Assembly (NCBI RefSeq): GCF_000377005.1
Contig: NZ_AQYB01000025.1
Span: 1-50,659, forward strand
DNA length: 50,659 nt
Origin: Streptococcus minor DSM 17118
Lineage (GTDB): Bacteria > Bacillota > Bacilli > Lactobacillales > Streptococcaceae
Direction: 5' to 3'
The position numbers were made by a program, and so were the translations under genes. Positions 7,973 through 16,294 of this stretch are shown in pieces. The notes beneath the pieces are model-generated. The model did no database searches. It saw only the letters and a list, made by a program, of their open reading frames with translations, and was not told the DNA's origin. Each line of letters starts with the position of its first letter. Within the stretch, counting starts at the first letter, position 1.

Positions 7973-9273
7973 TAAAATCCACCTTCCCAAGAAGGCTTGG
8001 CAGTTGTATTTTTATGAGATTCATAGTTTGGATTTTCTTCAGAATATCCATCGGTGATTATTATCGAACATTCGTCACCAGTCGATACTCGTGTCGCAAT
8101 AGCTTGCAAGCCCTCACGCTTCAGCCACTCGCCGAATTCCTTAAGTGTGACTTGATCCATCTGCTCCAGTTTATCAATGAGCACGAAGCCACATTCTGGC
8201 TTGAGTTTACGGACAATGGCAGTGGCTACCATGAGTTGCTGAGAACCCGACATGTTATCCCATTCTTGACCTTTGTATAGAAGTTTGCCATCTTCTACCA
8301 CTAGATCTGGCAACGGTAGGTCTGCATTAGTCAGCAAATCACGCTTTTCTTTTCGTACTGCTTCAATTTCAGTTGTTAACGTGTTGTACTCTTCACGCTG
8401 TGCTTTCGCGTCTTCCTCTGCCTTCTCTTTATCAAGATTGGCACGTACCTTGCGATTGATTTCGTCAATTTGAGCAATATTTGCTTCGATTTCTGCAGTT
8501 GACTCATCCAGTAGATCCATGGCATCTTTTTGAGCAATAGCCACATCATTAGCCAATTTCGATAATTTAGCTTGTTCTTCTTCCAGTTGTTGAGCTAGTC
8601 GGTTGACCAGTGCTGTCTGATTATCAAGTTGAGCCTGATAGTTGGCTAGATTTTGACGCTTGCGAGCATTCTCACCGTTTTTAGCCAAGATTGCTTGCTG
8701 TTGTTGAATAAGCTCTGCAATGCTAACTAACTCTTTAGGAGCATCTGGATAGTATTCTTGTTCTTTAGCAAACTTTTCTTTCTGGTCAGCAATCACACCG
8801 ATAGCGTGCCGGTTGTTGTAAATTTCTTTTTCTTTTAGCTCAAGCTCTGCCAGTTGGTCACCAACACCAATAATTTGCAAAAGCGTGTCTGCTTTTTCTT
8901 TTGGGGTGCTTTCCATAAATTTAGGTAAGTTGATAGCAAGCTCTTCCACAAAGCTGTCTAGCAGTTGCTGACCGCCTTTTTGACCATTTGGGTCAATTAC
9001 CTTTAGACTTGCATTCTTACCCTTACGCTCTACGATAAGACCGTTAGACATTACGATTTTTAGCGTAGGCGGTACCTGCGAGCCCTCACGTTGAGCTTGG
9101 CTAGGCTTGTACTTATTGCCACCTAATGCCCAAGCAATCGCGTCCAGTACACTTGTTTTCCCTTGGTTGTTGTTTCCGCCAACGATTGTCAAACCTGTTG
9201 CGGATGGTTCGATTTTAACTGCTTTGATACGCTTGACGTTTTCGATTTCAAGCCGGTTAATAGTTACTGTCAT
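7972..9273 (-). CDS. SMC/RecF-like ATPase, phage recombination protein
   Basis: The 433-residue protein is an ABC-type (SMC/RecF/Rad50) ATPase. It has Walker A GGNNNQGKTS (Lys39), a long charged coiled coil at about residues 140-310, a signature-like NMSGSQQLMVATAIV and Walker B CGFVLIDKLEQM near the end. The halves flank the coiled coil exactly as in Rad50-type proteins, in miniature. Phage versions pair with a nuclease or annealing protein in recombination-dependent replication. Here the RecA-like protein and DUF669 lie downstream, with the HNH-like gene inserted between. Its start overlaps the small membrane gene's stop (TAATG). Confidence 0.9.
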   Translation of the reverse strand: MTVTINRLEIENVKRIKAVKIEPSATGLTIVGGNNNQGKTSVLDAIAWALGGNKYKPSQAQREGSQVPPTLKIVMSNGLIVERKGKNASLKVIDPNGQKGGQQLLDSFVEELAINLPKFMESTPKEKADTLLQIIGVGDQLAELELKEKEIYNNRHAIGVIADQKEKFAKEQEYYPDAPKELVSIAELIQQQQAILAKNGENARKRQNLANYQAQLDNQTALVNRLAQQLEEEQAKLSKLANDVAIAQKDAMDLLDESTAEIEANIAQIDEINRKVRANLDKEKAEEDAKAQREEYNTLTTEIEAVRKEKRDLLTNADLPLPDLVVEDGKLLYKGQEWDNMSGSQQLMVATAIVRKLKPECGFVLIDKLEQMDQVTLKEFGEWLKREGLQAIATRVSTGDECSIIITDGYSEENPNYESHKNTTAKPSWEGGF

Positions 9274-9437
9274 TATGCTAATCCTGCCTTTCTGCGTTCT
9301 TCCTTAAGGAATCTGTATGCTTCTTTTTTGCGATACTCATATGAGTTGATTTTGTGGATTATGTAAAATCCATAGCCAATAGCTGTAAATGCTACCAGAC
9401 TCATGGCCACAAGGGCGATTGTTAAAATTGTCGTCAT
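9273..9437 (-). CDS. Small single-span membrane protein, 54 residues
   Basis: The ORF starts MTTILTIALVAMSLVAFT and has one hydrophobic helix at about residues 3-27, followed by a basic helical tail (YEYRKKEAYRFLKEERRK). The predicted topology is N-terminus out and basic tail in the cytoplasm. Its stop and the ATPase start share bases (TAATG), and its start overlaps the previous stop as ATGA. Packing on both sides makes it very likely real. I do not recognise a family. Confidence 0.75.
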   Translation of the reverse strand: MTTILTIALVAMSLVAFTAIGYGFYIIHKINSYEYRKKEAYRFLKEERRKAGLA

Positions 9438-9565
9438 GCTGCATGTCCCCCTCTCAGCAAATTACGCTTCCATAATAGGTCGTACTTTTTAAACCCTCGC
9501 AGTGTTTCTCGGTCTTGGCCGGTATAGCTAATGATTTCATCAATAATGTTTTCAATTCCAATCAT
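9434..9565 (-). CDS. Small phage protein, 43 residues
   Basis: The ORF starts MIGIENIIDEIISYTGQD and ends LLRGGHAA, 43 residues in all. GGGAA lies about 5-9 bases before the ATG, and both ends overlap neighbours by four bases (ATGA). The first half is an amphipathic acidic helix and the second half is basic. No family recognised; probably an early accessory protein. Confidence 0.68.
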   Translation of the reverse strand: MIGIENIIDEIISYTGQDRETLRGFKKYDLLWKRNLLRGGHAA

Positions 9566-9837
9566 TTTGTTTCCCTTCTTCTAATATAGATTCCCATTTT
9601 CTCCATTTGTTTGACTTCTTTCTCCCATTCTGGAGATTTTCGATACTGCAAGTAGCTGTCAAATCCAGCAACTGTGACCATGCCATCACGTAAATATTTT
9701 GCTTGGCTTGGTAATTTCTGCATTTCTCTCCTGCGGATCCCACAGGCTCTTGAACTGTGCCCAAAAATACGGGAAAGTTCCTTATCATTGGCAGAAATCT
9801 TTTCAATAATGACATCGTTTATTCTGACAACTTCCAT
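9562..9837 (-). CDS. Hypothetical early phage protein, 91 residues
   Basis: The 91-residue protein starts MEVVRINDVIIEKISAND, with a strong AAGGAG Shine-Dalgarno. Residues about 15-40 (ANDKELSRIFGHSSRACGIRR) and the following helix could form a helix-turn-helix or excisionase-like fold. The C-terminus is strongly basic (EWEKEVKQMEKMG, RRRETK). It is the first gene after the Cro-like regulator, a position where excisionases, antirepressors and DNA-binding proteins are found. That role is only a guess. A second frame over the same stretch (9552-9815) lacks these signals and was discarded. Confidence 0.65.
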   Translation of the reverse strand: MEVVRINDVIIEKISANDKELSRIFGHSSRACGIRRREMQKLPSQAKYLRDGMVTVAGFDSYLQYRKSPEWEKEVKQMEKMGIYIRRRETK

Positions 9838-9886
9838 TGTTCTTTTCTCCTTTCTGTGATATACTATTTATAGTTATTTTTTCACA

Positions 9887-9912
9887 GCCACTGTTCCCGC
9901 AGTGGTTTTTTT
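9887..9912 (+). terminator. Hairpin with T-run on the plus strand inside the phage early leader region
   Basis: CCACTG (9888-9893), a loop, and CAGTGG (9900-9905) are followed by seven T on the plus strand. As drawn it would stop rightward (antisense) transcription before it enters the cro/switch region from the left. On the minus strand the same hairpin is followed by GCTGTG and six A, so it is not an intrinsic terminator in that direction. Confidence 0.6.
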
Positions 9913-9916
9913 GCAC

Positions 9917-10132
9917 TCAGCTACCTTCAAACAATTCCCAAGGCTCGCGGATGCTGAGTAATTTTGAAACGCGAAGTTTCAAATCTGCACTGCCTTTTCC
10001 AGATTTTAGCAAATCTGTAATAGTCCCTTGGCTACTCAACCCAACAGCTTGTGCAAGGTCTGCTTTATTCCAGCCTTTTTCTTTAAGCCGTTGCTCAACT
10101 AGCTCAACCCATTTCTTATGTTGTTGACTCAT
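9917..10132 (-). CDS. Cro-like helix-turn-helix transcriptional regulator
   Basis: The 71-residue protein is a compact XRE/Cro-type DNA-binding protein. The helix-turn-helix is NKADLAQAVGLSSQGTITDL (residues about 22-41), preceded by the helix KKWVELVEQRLKEKG. It is the first gene of the leftward early operon, about 300 bp from the divergent repressor. This is the classical cro position, and it should help the lytic decision by repressing the repressor gene. The promoter at 10346-10374 reads toward it, leaving an untranslated leader of about 200 bases. Confidence 0.85.
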   Translation of the reverse strand: MSQQHKKWVELVEQRLKEKGWNKADLAQAVGLSSQGTITDLLKSGKGSADLKLRVSKLLSIREPWELFEGS

Positions 10133-10155
10133 GCTCTACTCCTCTCTTCAAAATT

Positions 10156-10177
10156 GTAAAGCGAATTTTTTAGCGAA
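10156..10177 (+). promoter_or_regulatory. Phage switch operator candidate, copy 1
   Basis: The 22-bp sequence contains two AGCGAA half-sites 11 bp apart (GTAAAGCGAAT at 10156-10166 and AGCGAA at 10172-10177). A copy with 20 of 22 matches lies in the opposite orientation at 10317-10338. Spacing by one helical turn suits a dimeric repressor. It lies 15 bp upstream of the -35 of the rightward promoter. Confidence 0.6.
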
Positions 10178-10192
10178 TTCTCATGTAATTTG

Positions 10193-10221
10193 TTGACATT
10201 TTTTATCGAATTAGTTAAAAT
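10193..10221 (+). promoter_or_regulatory. Rightward promoter for the repressor operon
   Basis: TTGACA (10193-10198), a 17-base spacer and TAAAAT (10216-10221) are a near-consensus sigma-A promoter. It reads toward the CI-like gene, giving an untranslated leader of about 205 bases. A 22-bp repeat (10200-10221) that recurs at 10378-10399 covers its spacer and -10. Confidence 0.65.
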
Positions 10222-10316
10222 TAATGTATAAGAAAAACATCAAACAAATAAACGCATTAAACTAATTTTATAACTTGCCACAGTTTATTATTTTTAGCTT
10301 TATTTTCGTTTTTTGT

Positions 10317-10338
10317 TTCGCTTAAATATTCGCTTTAC
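10317..10338 (-). promoter_or_regulatory. Phage switch operator candidate, copy 2
   Basis: Read on the minus strand this 22-bp sequence (GTAAAGCGAAT ... AAGCGAA) matches the copy at 10156-10177 at 20 positions. It covers the predicted start point of the leftward promoter, so repressor binding here would block early transcription. Confidence 0.6.
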
Positions 10339-10345
10339 ACATTAT

Positions 10346-10374
10346 ATTTTAATCTATTCATTAAAACATGTCAA
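10346..10374 (-). promoter_or_regulatory. Leftward early promoter
   Basis: On the minus strand TTGACA (10374-10369), a 17-base spacer and TAAAAT (10351-10346) form a strong sigma-A promoter driving the cro-like gene and the phage early operon. A degenerate 22-bp repeat lies just upstream at 10378-10399, sharing 20 of 22 bases with the one in the rightward promoter. Confidence 0.65.
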
Positions 10375-10433
10375 GTGTTTTTATCGAAAAAGTTAAAATA
10401 TTTTTCGTAATGCCTAGAAAGGTTGAGTTACCA

Positions 10434-10793
10434 ATGTTCTCGACATTCGAAAAAATAAAAGAACTTGCCAAAAAGCAAGGAATTTCATTGAATACGTTAG
10501 AAGAAAAAATGGGGTACCCAAGAAATACTCTTTATCGGTACAAGACACAAATTCCTAGTTCTGAACGTGTTGCAGAAATTGCGGATTATTTTAACGTATC
10601 TACCGACTATCTGCTCGGTAGAACAAACAACCCAAGCATTGCCAAAGAAGATAATTATATCTACGATGGAAAGGAGGTTGATGTCAATGATCTAGCTGAA
10701 ACAGCGATGGTATTTGATGGAAAACCATTATCAGATGAAGATAAGGCTGCTATTGCAGAAATAATAAAAATATATCTAGTAGGAAGACAGTAG
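10434..10793 (+). CDS. CI-like phage repressor, helix-turn-helix type
   Basis: The 119-residue protein starts at ATG 10434, with AGAAAGG about 11 bases upstream. An upstream in-frame start at 10368 lies in promoter DNA and is unlikely. The N-terminal XRE domain is clear: FEKIKELAKKQGISLNTLEE, then MGYPRNTLYRYK, and the conserved VAEIADYFNVSTDYLLGR. The C-terminal 45 residues are acidic and short, without the autoproteolysis domain of lambda-type repressors. That fits derepression by the neighbouring ImmA-type peptidase instead of RecA-stimulated self-cleavage. It should maintain lysogeny by binding the switch operators. The adjacent peptidase gene starts one base after its stop. Confidence 0.9.
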   Translation: MFSTFEKIKELAKKQGISLNTLEEKMGYPRNTLYRYKTQIPSSERVAEIADYFNVSTDYLLGRTNNPSIAKEDNYIYDGKEVDVNDLAETAMVFDGKPLSDEDKAAIAEIIKIYLVGRQ

Positions 10794-10794
10794 A

Positions 10795-11181
10795 ATGTTT
10801 AAAACGGACAAAGAATTTTTAAAAGAGAATAATATTGGACTTTGTCTGTTTGAAGAGCAATTGTGGAAGCGGGACGGATTCTACATCCCTGGAATCCGAA
10901 CTATTTTTATAAAAAACAATCTAACAGACGATGATAAGCACAAAGTATTGCTGCACGAACTAGGTCATATACATCATGACCCAATCAAATATCAGAGACT
11001 TCTTCTTCAATACGAAAACCAAGCCGATAGGTTTATGGTGAAAAGATTGATTGAAGAAGAATTAACTCAATATGAACCTAGCGATTTTAATTGGTTACAA
11101 TTTGCCAATAGGCATAAAATTTCAACTTCTTGGGGCCAAGAAATGATCCAGGAAGAGTTTAAAAATATTGTTGGAATCTAA
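10795..11181 (+). CDS. ImmA/IrrE-type metallopeptidase
   Basis: The 128-residue protein carries the zinc peptidase motif HELGH (His54, Glu55, His58) in LLHELGHIHHD. A following NQADRFMVKRLIEE supplies the third-ligand helix. This is the small ImmA form found in Gram-positive prophages and ICEs, where it cleaves the adjacent repressor to start induction. Its gene follows the repressor with a single base between, implying a two-gene switch unit. It lacks a signal peptide, as expected for a cytoplasmic enzyme. Family assignment is strong; the substrate is inferred from gene order. Confidence 0.9.
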   Translation: MFKTDKEFLKENNIGLCLFEEQLWKRDGFYIPGIRTIFIKNNLTDDDKHKVLLHELGHIHHDPIKYQRLLLQYENQADRFMVKRLIEEELTQYEPSDFNWLQFANRHKISTSWGQEMIQEEFKNIVGI

Positions 11182-11199
11182 TAAATAAAGGAGAATAAT

Positions 11200-12255
11200 A
11201 TGGAAATCGATAAAGTAAAAGATGGTATAAAAGCTGTCGGTAAGCGTGTAACTGATTTGGCAGCAAATATCACAAATGAGGAGCAAACGAAAAATGCTTT
11301 TATTATGCCATTTTTTCAAGCTCTCGGATATGACATTTTCAATCCATTAGAATTTGTTCCTGAATTTACTGCTGATGTGGGTATCAAGAAAGGTGAAAAA
11401 GTCGACTATGCAATTATTATCGATGACCAACCTCAAATCCTGATAGAGTGCAAATCAATCAACGAAAAATTGACAAAGCACGATTCACAACTCTTCCGAT
11501 ACTTTGGCACTACTTCTTCTAAGTTTGGCATTCTGACTAATGGCCGTGAGTACCGCTTCTTTACTGATTTGGATGAGCCAAATAAAATGGATTCAACACC
11601 ATTCCTCAGTTTTGATGTGACTGATATCCGCGACAATCAATTTGTCGAAATCGTTAAATTCCATAAAGGAAATTTCGATATAGATAATATCGTCTCATCT
11701 GCTTCCGAATTGAAATACCTAGGCATTTTAAAGGGCTTTTTGTCTGAAAACATCAAAGAACCGTCTGACGCTTTCCTGAAGTACCTTGTTTCGGAAATTT
11801 ATGAAGGAAGGGCTACTCAGGCAGCATTGGCTACATTTAAACCTATCATTGTCAAAGGATTCTCCCAATTTATTACCGACATGGTCAACGAGAAATTAAG
11901 TGCTGCACTCAACACGTCTGTCGAAACCAAGCAAGAAATTGTGGTTGAACCAGAAGAAACAACAACGCGAGAAAGTGCCATCGTCACAACACCAGAAGAA
12001 CTCGAAGCCTATACGGTCGTTAAGATGATCCTGAAAGATATCGTCACCCCAGATCGTGTCTACTATCGTGATAACAAGAGTTATTTCAACGTGCTACTTG
12101 ATGACAACATTAAGAAATGGATTTTGCGGTATCGTGTAAATTCTGCTAAAACGACCATCGAAATCCGAAATGCTGGCATTTTTGAAATAACCTCACCTTT
12201 AGAAATCTCAAATTACTATAAAGAGATTGTCGAGGTCGCTCAAAATTTTAAATAA
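11200..12255 (+). CDS. Type IV restriction-like endonuclease (HSDR_N / PD-(D/E)XK), prophage cargo
   Basis: The 351-residue protein begins with a helical region, then NAFIMPFFQALGYDIFNP and a PD-(D/E)XK nuclease core: Asp69 in VDYAIIIDD and Glu83-Cys-Lys85 in ILIECKS, followed by LFRYFGTTSSKFGILTNGREYRFF. That is the HsdR N-terminal-like fold of type I subunits and modification-dependent (type IV) enzymes, without a helicase. The C-terminal 90 residues (ELEAYTVVKMILKD) form a separate domain. It lies between the lysogeny switch and integrase, a usual site for prophage defence cargo, and is probably expressed in the lysogen. A defence role is inference. Shine-Dalgarno AAAGGAGA is well spaced. 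Confidence 0.82.
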   Translation: MEIDKVKDGIKAVGKRVTDLAANITNEEQTKNAFIMPFFQALGYDIFNPLEFVPEFTADVGIKKGEKVDYAIIIDDQPQILIECKSINEKLTKHDSQLFRYFGTTSSKFGILTNGREYRFFTDLDEPNKMDSTPFLSFDVTDIRDNQFVEIVKFHKGNFDIDNIVSSASELKYLGILKGFLSENIKEPSDAFLKYLVSEIYEGRATQAALATFKPIIVKGFSQFITDMVNEKLSAALNTSVETKQEIVVEPEETTTRESAIVTTPEELEAYTVVKMILKDIVTPDRVYYRDNKSYFNVLLDDNIKKWILRYRVNSAKTTIEIRNAGIFEITSPLEISNYYKEIVEVAQNFK

Positions 12256-12261
12256 AAAATC

Positions 12262-12299
12262 CCCACACTCTCCGCGTCGAAACTTTGAGTGTGAGGTGT
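12262..12299 (-). terminator. Hairpin upstream of the integrase gene
   Basis: CCCCACACTC and GAGTGTGAGG form a 10-bp stem with one mismatch and a loop of about 16. On the minus strand it is followed by ATTTTTT, so it could terminate leftward transcripts and insulate the cargo gene from the integrase side. On the plus strand no T-run follows. Confidence 0.5.
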
Positions 12300-12373
12300 C
12301 TAGTATAAAGAATAGGCATTAAATGGCCCATTTCTTTGTACCCATTTTAACACAGAAATGAGGTAAAAATCAA

Positions 12374-13510
12374 ATGTATCCTGAATATTTGGCTGATGGC
12401 CGTGTGAAGTATATAGCAGAGTACAAAGATCCATATACCAACAAGAGACGAAGAGCAACTACCATTGTTCCATCTGACAGCTCACAGAATAGGAATAAGG
12501 CTGCCAAAATCCTGCAAGAGCGCATTAGGCAAAACACTTTATCAGCAAATGCATCGGACATCACATTTTATGAGCTATACCAGCGCTTTTACGACGAGTG
12601 GAAACTATCAGTCAAGCATCGCACCCTCTACACTTACCGACATATAGACAAGAGGCTCCTAGACACTGTCGAGGACATCCCGGTTAAAAATATCAACAAG
12701 CGCTATCTCCAGGACAAAATCAACCTAATCTTCTCTCAAGGGTTCTCCACTAACACTATGAAGCTCTATGTCGGACGCATAAAGGCAATCATGGGTTATG
12801 GTCTTGACAAAGATTATATCCAAAACGACATTACCAGAACTCTGAAGAGTCCGAAGAAAAAAATGACTCTGGAAGAAAAAAGAAAGAAAAAATTGGACTA
12901 CATTTCCAAAGATGAGTTCCGGACTGTCTTCGAGCACTATGCCAAGAAAACAAACAAGCGAACCATGCGAATTGTGGCTATCCTCTATATGACAGGTTTA
13001 CGCTTTGGAGAGCTTCAGGCTTTGACCAAAGATGATATTGACTTTGAAAATGGAACCATCCACATCCGAGGTACTTATGATAAAACACAAGGCAGGAAGA
13101 CTACGACCAAGACAGAACGTTCTGAGCGTTCCATTTTAGCCCCTAGAATCGTTTTAAATTACATCCTAGACCAAATAGCCGACAACGCCCTAAAATTGAA
13201 TACAGAGGCTCACAGAAGGAATACAGAAGGCTATATCTTTTTTAACGAAAAAGGACTGCCTTATTCGAATTCAGCATTTGACATCTCACTCAAAACCAAT
13301 GCCAAGCATTTTGGATTGTCTAGCCATATAACAGCCCACACCTTTCGTCATTCTCACATCTCGTTACTGGCAGAAATGGGTATACCTTTGGCCGCCATCA
13401 TGGACAGAGTTGGTCATGCTGATTCAAAGACTACCATTCAAATTTACACTCATGTTACCCAAAAAATGGCTAATAAAATGATTGACAGACTCAATGAAAT
13501 TCAAATATAG
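12374..13510 (+). CDS. int: Tyrosine-recombinase integrase
   Basis: The 378-residue protein catalyses site-specific integration and excision of the prophage. The catalytic set is complete: Arg210 in YMTGLRFGELQ, His322 and Arg325 in AHTFRHSH, His348 in RVGHADS and the nucleophile Tyr358 in IQIYTHVT. An N-terminal AP2-like/arm-binding region (DGRVKYIAEYKDPYTNKRRR) and a SAM-like core-binding domain (ITFYELYQRFYDEWK) precede the catalytic domain. ATG 12374 has GAGG about 10 bases upstream. It sits at the phage end facing gyrB, so attP lies just downstream of its stop. Confidence 0.96.
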   Translation: MYPEYLADGRVKYIAEYKDPYTNKRRRATTIVPSDSSQNRNKAAKILQERIRQNTLSANASDITFYELYQRFYDEWKLSVKHRTLYTYRHIDKRLLDTVEDIPVKNINKRYLQDKINLIFSQGFSTNTMKLYVGRIKAIMGYGLDKDYIQNDITRTLKSPKKKMTLEEKRKKKLDYISKDEFRTVFEHYAKKTNKRTMRIVAILYMTGLRFGELQALTKDDIDFENGTIHIRGTYDKTQGRKTTTKTERSERSILAPRIVLNYILDQIADNALKLNTEAHRRNTEGYIFFNEKGLPYSNSAFDISLKTNAKHFGLSSHITAHTFRHSHISLLAEMGIPLAAIMDRVGHADSKTTIQIYTHVTQKMANKMIDRLNEIQI

Positions 13511-13558
13511 CGCCACTTCAATGCCACTTTTACCCAAACTAGAATTTCAAAAACAATG

Positions 13559-13584
13559 AAACCCCTTGATAGACAAGGGGTTTT
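13559..13584. terminator. Bidirectional terminator between integrase and gyrB
   Basis: AAACCCCTTG (13559-13568) and CAAGGGGTTT (13574-13583) form a 10-bp stem with a 5-base loop. T-runs lie on both strands. It can end the rightward integrase transcript and the leftward gyrB transcript. Confidence 0.75.
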
Positions 13585-13654
13585 AAAGTTACTAGAAAAT
13601 ATCGCTTCATTATACCATACTTTTCTAATACATGCACTTGATTTTTTGCATTTT

Positions 13655-15637
<1,983 letters not shown>

Positions 15638-15655
15638 TCAATACGTTTACCCTTC

Positions 15656-15664
15656 ATTATACCA
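15656..15664 (-). promoter_or_regulatory. gyrB extended -10 promoter
   Basis: On the minus strand TGGTATAAT occupies 15664-15656, about 50 bases before the gyrB ATG. The -35 is weak. An inverted repeat (TATTGAAA, AA, TTTCAATA) at 15626-15643 lies in the leader. Confidence 0.55.
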
Positions 15665-15684
15665 TATTTTTTGTACTTTTCATA

Positions 15685-15714
15685 GAAAAAGGAAGCGATT
15701 TTCAGACGCTTCCT
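15685..15714 (-). terminator. Terminator after the DJ-1/PfpI gene
   Basis: On the minus strand AGGAAGCG, a 9-base loop and CGCTTCCT are followed by five T. It closes the rodA-PfpI transcription unit just before the gyrB promoter. Confidence 0.8.
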
Positions 15715-15737
15715 GTAGAAAGTTTGGTATATCTCCT

Positions 15738-16286
15738 TTATTGGAATAATTGATCATAAACCATGGTTTGGGCCAACTGAGTCCCATTTCCACCAAGGAG
15801 ATCAACCAGTTTGTAAGCAAAAGCCAGGGCTGTACCAGCTCCCCTACTGGTAACAATCTGCCCATCCACAACGACCAAGTCTGTCTGATGTTGCCCCAAC
15901 TGGATATTGTCCTCTTGTCCAGGAAAGCAGGTATACTTTTTCCCAGCCAAAAGTCCAGCCCGGTCCAAGACAACAGGAGCCGCGCAGATAGCTGCAATAT
16001 ACTTACCAGCTCTAGCTTCTGTCTGCAGAGCTGCAATCAACCCTTCATGATCACGAAGATGATGGGCTCCAGGCAAACCACCTGGCAGAACAATCATGTC
16101 ATAAGACGATAAATCCCCATCAAAGACCTTATCCACAAGAACGGAAATAGCATGGGAACCTGTGACGGTTTGGTCAGTCAAACCAATCATATCGCATTCG
16201 ATAGCTGCCCGACGCAGGACATCTACTGGCGTCAAGGCTTCGATTTCTTCAAATCCTTGTGCAAAAATAACAGCAACTTTTGGCAT
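15738..16286 (-). CDS. DJ-1/PfpI family protein
   Basis: The 182-residue cytoplasmic protein belongs to the DJ-1/ThiJ/PfpI superfamily, close to the YajL/DJ-1 branch. The nucleophile-elbow cysteine is Cys101 in YIAAICAAPVVL, with Glu at positions 14-16 in GFEEIEALTP and the characteristic VLPGGLPGAHHL. Members act as protein deglycases or chaperones, or sense oxidants through this Cys. The exact reaction here is unknown. Its start lies 8 bases after the rodA stop, so the two are probably co-transcribed, and a terminator follows. Confidence 0.92.
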   Translation of the reverse strand: MPKVAVIFAQGFEEIEALTPVDVLRRAAIECDMIGLTDQTVTGSHAISVLVDKVFDGDLSSYDMIVLPGGLPGAHHLRDHEGLIAALQTEARAGKYIAAICAAPVVLDRAGLLAGKKYTCFPGQEDNIQLGQHQTDLVVVDGQIVTSRGAGTALAFAYKLVDLLGGNGTQLAQTMVYDQLFQ

Positions 16287-16294
16287 TATATCAC

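Larger units (their letters stand above)
1..13510 (-). mobile_element. Temperate prophage, integrase-proximal part (early and lysogeny modules)
   Basis: The stretch carries a phage gene order: integrase, restriction-like cargo, ImmA-type peptidase and CI-like repressor on the plus strand, then Cro-like regulator, replication and recombination genes, RusA and a methyltransferase on the minus strand. Core genes begin abruptly with gyrB at 13655. Packaging, structural and lysis genes are absent, so the element continues beyond the left edge. The integrase-proximal attachment site should lie between the integrase stop at 13510 and the gyrB stop at 13655. I cannot define the core sequence because the other end is not in view. 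Genes overlap by 4 bases repeatedly, as is usual in phage operons. Confidence 0.93.

Noticed and set aside
9552..9815. Minus-strand 87-residue ORF
   Set aside because: Another frame of the 91-residue gene at 9562-9837, which has the better Shine-Dalgarno and a 4-base overlap with its neighbour.
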